Assembly (NCBI GenBank): GCA_021790035.1
Contig: JAJYIO010000045.1
Location: forward strand, 1-10,577
Reading direction: 5' to 3'
Source: a bacterium
Lineage (GTDB): Bacteria; Cyanobacteriota; Sericytochromatia; S15B-MN24; VGJW01
Length of the DNA stretch: 10,577 nucleotides
Shown: in pieces, positions 5,980 to 10,577 of the stretch
Numbering within the stretch: position 1 is the first letter of the stretch
Layout of the letters: each line of letters starts with the position of its first letter
Notes under the pieces: model-generated
What the model saw: only the letters and a program-made list of their open reading frames with translations
What the model was told of the DNA's origin: nothing
Databases searched by the model: none
Made by a program: the position numbers and the translations under genes

Positions 5980-7820
5980 TTTCCGGAATACTCGCGCTGG
6001 TACTGATAGAGGAACTTGCGGCGCCACAGGCCGCCCGGGTCGTCCGGGATCCTCTGCAACCACTGCTTGATGGCCTGGTCTTCCTCCACGTTCGCTCGCT
6101 GCGCCTGGATGCCGGTCTTGTCCTTCGCGGAGCGAGCGGTCAACGCCTTGCCCCCACGGTCGATCTGACCCCGCCCCGGGTTCGCCGGATGAGCCTGGCC
6201 CTGCCGCCCGTCGCCCTGGCTGCCCGGCGTCGGACGAGAGGTCGAGGACTTGCGATCTCCCGGGTTTTCCTGCCCCCTGCCAGACTGGCCCCGCTGGCCT
6301 GGCTTGTCGTGGCCCGGCTTGCTCTGGCCGGGCCTGCCCGCCTTGCTGGCCGACGGGCTCTTGGAAGGGGAGTTGCCCTGGTCGCGCGCTGGCTTCGAAT
6401 TCTTCTGCGAGCTGCCCTGAGACGAGCGAGACCGACTCTGCTTCTTGAGCCAGCGCCGGACCAGATCGCGATTGTAGCGGGCATCGGCGAACCCGGGGTC
6501 CATCTTCAGGGCCTGGTCGTAGGCATCGAGCGCCGCTCGAAACTGTCCCAGATGGGCGAGGGCGTTCCCCCGGTCGTACGCGGCGGTTGCCCCCGGCTGG
6601 CCCTTGAGATCCGCCAGGACGGCCCGGTAATTCCCGGCGCGGTAATGCGCCACGGCTCGCCACTCGGGATCCCCGAACAGCTTGGCCGCCTTGCCGGGAT
6701 GGTGCTGCGCCAGCGCGCTGGCCCCCCGCTGATCCCGGTTCTGCCACCACGCGGACCACCCGGTGGCGCTGGCCGGAGCCGGCCGGATCAGGGTCAATCC
6801 CAGCACCAGGACCAGTGCCGGCAAGGTGCCGCGCCGGAAAGCCAGGGCCGCCAGGGGAATCAGGAGCAAGAGCAGCCAGGGGCCCTGCTCCTGCCACTGA
6901 TCGCTCTTGATTCCGGGAACCCGCGAGGTCTGCCGGGCAGGGCTCGCTCGATCGAAGAAGGCGGTCAAGGCGTCGGTATCGCTGTCATCCGGGGCCAGGC
7001 GGCGATAGATGCCATGCCCCGCTGCGGCCAGCTGCTCGAGGGCCCCCTCATCGAGCCTGGCCCAGACGATGGCGCCATGGTCATCCTTGAAAAAGCCGCC
7101 TCCAGCTCGCGGAATGGGAGCGCCCTGGCGAGTCCCGACGCCGAGGACCGAGAGGCGATACCCGCTCGAGACGAGGGCCTGCACGGCGGTGCCCAGGGGA
7201 CCGGCGGGAGTGTTCTGGATCCCGTCGGTCACCAGGAGGACCTGCCCCTGACTGGCTCCCGCTTGCTCGAGCAGATGCTCGGCCTTCGCGATCGCCAGAT
7301 CCGCGCGCGACCCCTGAACCGGCATGAGGTCCGTCGTGAATACCGGCAGTTGCCGGGTGATGATCCGCGTGTCGCTGGTCAAGGGGGTCACGACGAAGGG
7401 ATCTGCGGCATAGACGACCAGTGCGGTATCCCCCTCCTTGCGGCGGGCGAGGATATCCTGGAGCTTGTACCTGGCGATCTGCAGGCGGCTGGGCTTCAGA
7501 TCCTCGGCGTTCATCGAGCGAGAGAGATCGAGAAGGACGACCAGCTGCGAGTTCAGCCGGAAGACCGGTACCTTCTGCCGGCTCCAGACCGGCCCCGCCA
7601 GCGCCGTGATCGCGAGCATCCCGCCCAGGGCCATCGCCGCCATCGCCCAGGGATTGCGTCCACGAGACTCGCCTACGAGCAGGTGAGGCAAGAGCTGCGG
7701 ATCCACGACCGCCTTCCAGCTCCGCTGGCTCGAAGAACGCCGCCAGAGGGCCCAGAGCAGCAAGCCCAAGGGTATCGCGGCGAAGAACCACAGGGGTCTA
7801 AGGAAGTGGAAGACGCCCAT
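5976..7820 (-). CDS. batB: BatB-BatC fusion: membrane VWA protein with TPR and disordered tail
   Basis: This 614-residue fusion joins BatB and BatC. The BatB part has two N-terminal membrane helices (about 9-26 and 58-76) and a VWA domain with the metal-site motif DLSRS (98-102) and Asp199 in VTDG. The usual metal-site Thr position appears to hold Ser171. Two further helices follow (about 314-328 and 333-352). The BatC part has a TPR-like region (about 375-458, including RGNALAHLGQFRAALDAYDQ), then a low-complexity Ser/Gly/Gln/Lys/Pro-rich linker (about 459-565). It ends with the conserved segment QWLQRIPDDPGGLWRRKF (586-602). The TPR and tail probably face the periplasm. The ATG at 7820 shares its A with the TGA of batA (TGATG); the frame stays open upstream, but that part is the shadow of batA. 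The role, with BatA and MoxR, is thought to be in envelope or respiratory stress tolerance; the mechanism is unknown. Confidence 0.94.
   Translation of the reverse strand: MGVFHFLRPLWFFAAIPLGLLLWALWRRSSSQRSWKAVVDPQLLPHLLVGESRGRNPWAMAAMALGGMLAITALAGPVWSRQKVPVFRLNSQLVVLLDLSRSMNAEDLKPSRLQIARYKLQDILARRKEGDTALVVYAADPFVVTPLTSDTRIITRQLPVFTTDLMPVQGSRADLAIAKAEHLLEQAGASQGQVLLVTDGIQNTPAGPLGTAVQALVSSGYRLSVLGVGTRQGAPIPRAGGGFFKDDHGAIVWARLDEGALEQLAAAGHGIYRRLAPDDSDTDALTAFFDRASPARQTSRVPGIKSDQWQEQGPWLLLLLIPLAALAFRRGTLPALVLVLGLTLIRPAPASATGWSAWWQNRDQRGASALAQHHPGKAAKLFGDPEWRAVAHYRAGNYRAVLADLKGQPGATAAYDRGNALAHLGQFRAALDAYDQALKMDPGFADARYNRDLVRRWLKKQSRSRSSQGSSQKNSKPARDQGNSPSKSPSASKAGRPGQSKPGHDKPGQRGQSGRGQENPGDRKSSTSRPTPGSQGDGRQGQAHPANPGRGQIDRGGKALTARSAKDKTGIQAQRANVEEDQAIKQWLQRIPDDPGGLWRRKFLYQYQREYSGK
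6111..6446 (-). other. Low-complexity, disordered linker in the BatC part
   Basis: Codons about 459-570 of the batB-batC fusion encode almost only Ser, Gly, Gln, Lys, Arg, Pro, Asp and Asn, with repeated GQ/RG/KPG units such as GQSKPGHDKPGQRGQSGRGQ. It is basic overall and has no hydrophobic core. Such linkers are usual between the TPR and the conserved C-terminus of BatC-type proteins. The DNA is imperfectly repetitive, so length variation between strains would be expected. Confidence 0.75.
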
Positions 7821-8803
7821 CACGCGGTCCTCGCCTCGAACCAGACCAGCGACATCGCTAGCAGGAGCGCCAGCGCGAGCGGCCAGAAAAAGAGGCTGCG
7901 TTGCGGGCGGAATGTCTCTTTTTGCCGGTCGACCGGCTGCAGCCGGTCGAGGATCCGGTAGATCTGGTTCAGCTTGGCCGTGTCGGTCGCCCGGAAGTAC
8001 CGGCCGTGGGTGATCCGGGCGATCGCTCGCAGCGTCTGCTGATCGAGATCCTGCGAGGGATCGACCTGCTGCATGCCGAAGAACCCCGGGACCATCATCG
8101 ACCGGGCCCCGATCCCGATGGTGTAGATCGTGAGGCCCTCCCTGGCGGCCAGCCGGGCGGCGGTCATCGGGCCCACGTTGCCCGCGTCGTTGCCGCCGTC
8201 GGTGAGCAAGACGAGAACCTTGTTGTCGCGGGGATGACGGCGCAGCTCCTTGATCGCCAGTCCGATGGCGTCGCCGATGGCGGTCTGCTGGCCCGCGAGG
8301 CCGATGGCGGACTCCTGCAGCAGCGCGTCGACCGTCTTGCGATCGAAGGACAGCGGGGCCTGCACGTATGCGTGGGTCCCGAAGAGGATCAGACCGATCC
8401 GATCCCCGACCCGGCGCCGGATGAAGTCTCCGGCGATCGCCTTGACGGCGGCCAGACGAGCGATCGGGTGCCCCTTGAACGTGAAGTCCTGGGTGGACAT
8501 GCTGCCCGAGAGGTCCACCGCGAGCATGAGATCCCGCCCGCTCCGGTTCAGCGCGATGGGCTGGCCGTACCATACCGGACGGGCCGCGGCGCTGACCAGC
8601 AGGATCCAGGCCAGGAGCGCCAGCCACCCGCTCCAGTGTCGCCTGGCCGCGGCGGAGGTCGGGGCAGCCCCCAGATCGAACCGGCCGAGTGCGGGAACCC
8701 GGAGCGCAGCTTCCTGCGCCAGCGCCGCGGGCGGCACCAGGAACCGGACCAGGAGCGGCAGCGGCAGGCACAGGAAGACCCACGGCCAGGCGAAGGCGAT
8801 CAT
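7820..8803 (-). CDS. batA: BatA, membrane-anchored VWA-domain protein
   Basis: This 327-residue protein has the standard BatA build: an N-terminal membrane helix (about 5-25), a second at about 58-74, a VWA domain, and a C-terminal helix (about 304-321). The VWA metal site (MIDAS) is complete: DLSGS (97-101), Thr174 in TAIGDAI, and Asp202 in LLTDGG. Such domains bind a divalent metal and a partner protein; BatA is thought to lie in the inner membrane and to act with BatB and a MoxR ATPase. The ATG at 8803 overlaps the stop of the DUF4381 gene by 4 nt (ATGA) and has GGGAGG about 6 nt upstream. The TGA overlaps the ATG of batB by 1 nt. The length is normal and no defects were seen. Together with batB-batC and DUF58 this gives three VWA-type proteins in one operon, the usual set. 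Confidence 0.95.
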   Translation of the reverse strand: MIAFAWPWVFLCLPLPLLVRFLVPPAALAQEAALRVPALGRFDLGAAPTSAAARRHWSGWLALLAWILLVSAAARPVWYGQPIALNRSGRDLMLAVDLSGSMSTQDFTFKGHPIARLAAVKAIAGDFIRRRVGDRIGLILFGTHAYVQAPLSFDRKTVDALLQESAIGLAGQQTAIGDAIGLAIKELRRHPRDNKVLVLLTDGGNDAGNVGPMTAARLAAREGLTIYTIGIGARSMMVPGFFGMQQVDPSQDLDQQTLRAIARITHGRYFRATDTAKLNQIYRILDRLQPVDRQKETFRPQRSLFFWPLALALLLAMSLVWFEARTA

Positions 8804-9264
8804 CGCCTGCCTCCCGGCAAGCTCCGGATCCAGCGCTCGCAGAGGGCCACCAGGGCATCGGTCTCGACCAAGGTCTCCGGGGCATAGGGGCCGACGCCCA
8901 GGACCCGGCCGGGTCCGTCCTGGAAGGGGGCGTCCGGCCCCAGGGCACCATCAAGGAACGCCAGCCACGCCTCGCCCGACAGGGACGCGACCTCCTCGCG
9001 AGCGTAGCGGTGGAGGGCCACCCGGCGAAGCAACATGGAAACCTCCCGCACGACCGCCGCAGGATCCGCGTTCCGCATCCGCCTCAATTCCTCGAGGGCG
9101 GCCCGACGCCAGCGGTCGCGCCGACGGCGCACGAAGAGCCAGCTTCCCAGGACGAGACCGAGCAGCGTCAGCCCCCCGAGGAGCCACCAGCCGGGAGCCA
9201 GGGGCCACCAGGAAACCGGCCCAGGAACGTGGATATCGCGCAGCTTGCCGAGGTCCGGCGTCAC
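8800..9264 (-). CDS. Small DUF4381-type membrane protein of the Bat operon
   Basis: This 154-residue protein begins with GTG: V/M-TPDLGKLRDIHVPGPVSWWPLAPGWW, a start typical of DUF4381 proteins (short aromatic, Pro-rich periplasmic head). One membrane helix follows (about 27-46), then a run of basic residues (46-55, stop-transfer) and a cytoplasmic helical region. LSGEAWLAFLDGAL (95-108) and the C-terminal end are conserved-looking. The GTG at 9264 overlaps the TGA of the DUF58 gene (GTGA), and its own TGA overlaps the ATG of batA. An open frame continues upstream to 9822, but that part is out of frame with, and shadows, the DUF58 gene. The exact function is unknown; its constant place between DUF58 and batA suggests a small partner in the same membrane assembly. 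Confidence 0.88.
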   Translation of the reverse strand: MTPDLGKLRDIHVPGPVSWWPLAPGWWLLGGLTLLGLVLGSWLFVRRRRDRWRRAALEELRRMRNADPAAVVREVSMLLRRVALHRYAREEVASLSGEAWLAFLDGALGPDAPFQDGPGRVLGVGPYAPETLVETDALVALCERWIRSLPGGRR

Positions 9265-10220
9265 GGCCTGACTCCGAGCACTCGCTGGAGTGCCGACAGC
9301 GGGTCCTCCGCGGTGGACACGGGCAACCAGGTGACTTGCTTGCGGCGGCAAAGGGCCTTCAAGGCTTCCTGCCGCTCGGCATGCTGCCGCCGGTACCGCT
9401 CCCGCCGCCTGGCATCCCCGGTCTCGAGGGCGAGAAATCGCTCCCCGTCGCTCACCCGGTACGTTCCCGCAGGAGGCAACTCCGCGTCCAGCGGATCGTG
9501 AACCTGCACGAGCAAGATCTCGTTGTGGCGCGAAAGCTGTGCCAGGTGGACCGCTCCATCCCCATCGATCAGGGATAGATCGGTCAGCAGGACGATCAGA
9601 CTGCCCGGTTGAACCACCCGATCCAGGCGAGCCAGGGCCTGGTTCATCGCCTCGACGGGGTCTCTCTGCTCGCCTGGCATCCGGCGCTCCCAGGACGGAT
9701 GCTCGGCCAGCTGGCTCAGCAGGTGAATGAAAGCAGCCCGGCCGCGTCGGGGCCGGATCTCCACGTGGCGCTCTCCGTCGAAGAGCAGAGCGCCCAGCCG
9801 ATCGCCCTGACGGAGGGCACACCAGCCCAGCAGGGATGCGACCTGGGCCGCGCGCACCGCCTTGAAGGCCCCGCGCGTGGCGAAGAACATGGCCGGACGC
9901 AGATCGATCCAGAACAGCACCGCGCGCTCGCGCTCCTCGCGGTAGATCTTGGTATGCGGCCGACCGGTCCGGGCCATCACGCGCCAGTCGATGCTGCGCA
10001 CGTCGTCACCCGGAATGTAGGGGCGCACCTCGTCGAACTCCATGCCGCGCCCCTTGAAGACCGAGCGATGTCCGCCCGGAGCCCAGGCACGCACCTGCCG
10101 CGGCTCGAGCCCGAGCGCCCGCGACCCTTCGTGCAGAGCGAGCAAGGATTCGAGGCCGATGCGGACCACGCCCTCCTCCGTCGTGGGGGGGGCGACCCGA
10201 CGAAAGAAGTTCCGATCCAT
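9261..10220 (-). CDS. DUF58 protein (degenerate VWA fold), MoxR partner
   Basis: This 319-residue protein has the DUF58 signature at about 57-99: GRGMEFDEVRPYIPGDDVR, then IDWR and a KIYREERER segment. After it comes a VWA-like fold whose first metal motif is degenerate: DLRPA (106-110) in place of DxSxS, with TDLS (214-217) later. It probably does not bind metal as classical VWA domains do. No signal peptide or membrane helix is evident, so it is likely cytoplasmic. DUF58 genes nearly always follow moxR, and here the ATG at 10220 shares its A with the moxR TGA. The frame is open further upstream to 10436, but that part lies over the moxR coding sequence in another frame, so I chose the overlapping ATG just before the conserved region. 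No clear ribosome site is seen, which fits translational coupling. The function is unproven; a link to MoxR-driven protein maturation is usual inference. Confidence 0.93.
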   Translation of the reverse strand: MDRNFFRRVAPPTTEEGVVRIGLESLLALHEGSRALGLEPRQVRAWAPGGHRSVFKGRGMEFDEVRPYIPGDDVRSIDWRVMARTGRPHTKIYREERERAVLFWIDLRPAMFFATRGAFKAVRAAQVASLLGWCALRQGDRLGALLFDGERHVEIRPRRGRAAFIHLLSQLAEHPSWERRMPGEQRDPVEAMNQALARLDRVVQPGSLIVLLTDLSLIDGDGAVHLAQLSRHNEILLVQVHDPLDAELPPAGTYRVSDGERFLALETGDARRRERYRRQHAERQEALKALCRRKQVTWLPVSTAEDPLSALQRVLGVRP

Positions 10221-10576
10221 CACGGCACCGGGATGAGCCCGACCAGGGTCTCGACGACGCCATCCGGGGTCAGGCCTTCCGCCTCGGCCTCGTAGCCGAG
10301 CACCACGCGGTGGCGCAACACGTCGCACGCCACGGCCTGGATGTCCTCGGGGGCCACGTAGTCGCGGCCCGCAAGCCAGGCGTGAGCGCGAGCGCAGCGA
10401 TCGAGAGCGATGGTGGCGCGTGGGCTCGCTCCCCACTGCACCCTGGCACCGAGCCTGGCGCCAGCGCGGGAAGGGTCGCGGGTGGCCAGGACGATCTCGA
10501 TCAGGTATCGCTCGAGGTTCTCGGCCATGTAAAGTCCGAGGACCTCGCTTCGGGCCGCAAAGAGCTGTTCCTGGGT
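10220..10576 (-). CDS. moxR: MoxR family AAA+ ATPase, C-terminal part only
   Basis: Only the last 118 codons are in the window; the frame runs off the right edge. The visible part is the helical lid of MoxR ATPases: YLIEIVLATRDP, then LGASPRA-like VQWGASPRATIALDR with the sensor-2 arginine of GASPRA, then the conserved AWLAGRDYVAPEDIQAVACD and DVLRHRVVLGYEAEAEG. The Walker A and B motifs and sensor 1 would be outside. MoxR proteins use ATP to mature or activate partner proteins, often of VWA type, which suits the DUF58 and Bat genes directly downstream. An internal Met at 10528 is not the start, since the MoxR-like sequence continues upstream of it (TQEQLFAARSEVLGLY). The promoter of the whole operon must lie beyond the window. 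Confidence 0.94.
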   Translation of the reverse strand, partial: TQEQLFAARSEVLGLYMAENLERYLIEIVLATRDPSRAGARLGARVQWGASPRATIALDRCARAHAWLAGRDYVAPEDIQAVACDVLRHRVVLGYEAEAEGLTPDGVVETLVGLIPVP

Positions 10577-10577
10577 C

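Noticed and set aside
5853..7961. A 702-codon plus-strand frame across batB-batC and the start of batD
   Set aside because: It is antisense to a well-supported VWA/TPR protein, has biased composition with no motifs and no fitting start signal. It is a codon-bias shadow, as are the plus-strand frames at 5171-6070, 8250-9578 and 7901-8887.
7821..8954. Upstream extension of the batB-batC frame to an ATG at 8954
   Set aside because: The added part is the out-of-frame shadow of batA (Arg/Gly/Pro-rich). The ATG at 7820, overlapping the batA stop, begins right at the conserved BatB N-terminus.
9265..9822. Upstream extension of the DUF4381 frame
   Set aside because: It lies over the DUF58 gene in another frame and has no protein character. 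The GTG at 9264, overlapping the DUF58 stop, gives a normal DUF4381 N-terminus.
1..10577. Search for tRNA or rRNA genes, CRISPR arrays, insertion sequences, attachment sites, toxin-antitoxin or phage-defence genes
   Set aside because: None was seen. Almost all of the sequence is taken up by the listed housekeeping and bat genes, and the gaps are too short or featureless.

Overview
The window is GC-rich, gene-dense bacterial chromosome from a Gram-negative-type organism. Initiation codons are varied: TTG for the two serine-pathway genes, GTG for two bat-region genes, ATG elsewhere. The phylum cannot be fixed from the sequence. The Obg protein carries the C-terminal OCT domain, which is unlike gammaproteobacterial ObgE. 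In contrast, the order moxR, DUF58, DUF4381, batA, batB-batC fusion, batD is one I associate with proteobacteria and some related phyla. A Desulfuromonadota-, Nitrospirota- or Methylomirabilota-like lineage is a guess, not a result.

Left part, plus strand (1-4031): the 3' part of obg (GTPase); a degraded remnant of proB (glutamate 5-kinase) exactly where an intact proB often follows obg; a class V aminotransferase; and serA (3-phosphoglycerate dehydrogenase with ASB and ACT domains). The last two probably give the first two steps of phosphorylated serine synthesis, with the class V enzyme standing in for canonical SerC. Both have strong Shine-Dalgarno sequences and TTG starts, and the serA ribosome site can fold into a hairpin.

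Middle (4032-4207): a short convergent intergenic stretch with two small hairpins and no gene.

Right part, minus strand (10577 down to 4208): an aerotolerance (Bat) operon read right to left: the 3' end of a MoxR AAA+ ATPase, a DUF58 protein, a small DUF4381 membrane protein, BatA, a BatB-BatC fusion and BatD. The first five genes are joined by 1-4 nt start/stop overlaps, so they are almost certainly one translationally coupled transcript. Only batD is set apart, by a 79-nt gap holding a 9-bp perfect inverted repeat. By family knowledge the products form an envelope-associated set: a MoxR chaperone-like ATPase working with von Willebrand A (VWA) domain proteins anchored in the inner membrane. 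The molecular job of this set is still poorly defined.

I found no tRNA, rRNA, CRISPR array, insertion sequence or phage gene. I see no new multi-gene system. The points most worth a second look are the proB remnant, a 17-nt motif shared by the stop-codon regions of two unrelated genes, the inverted repeat before batD, and the sequestered serA ribosome site.
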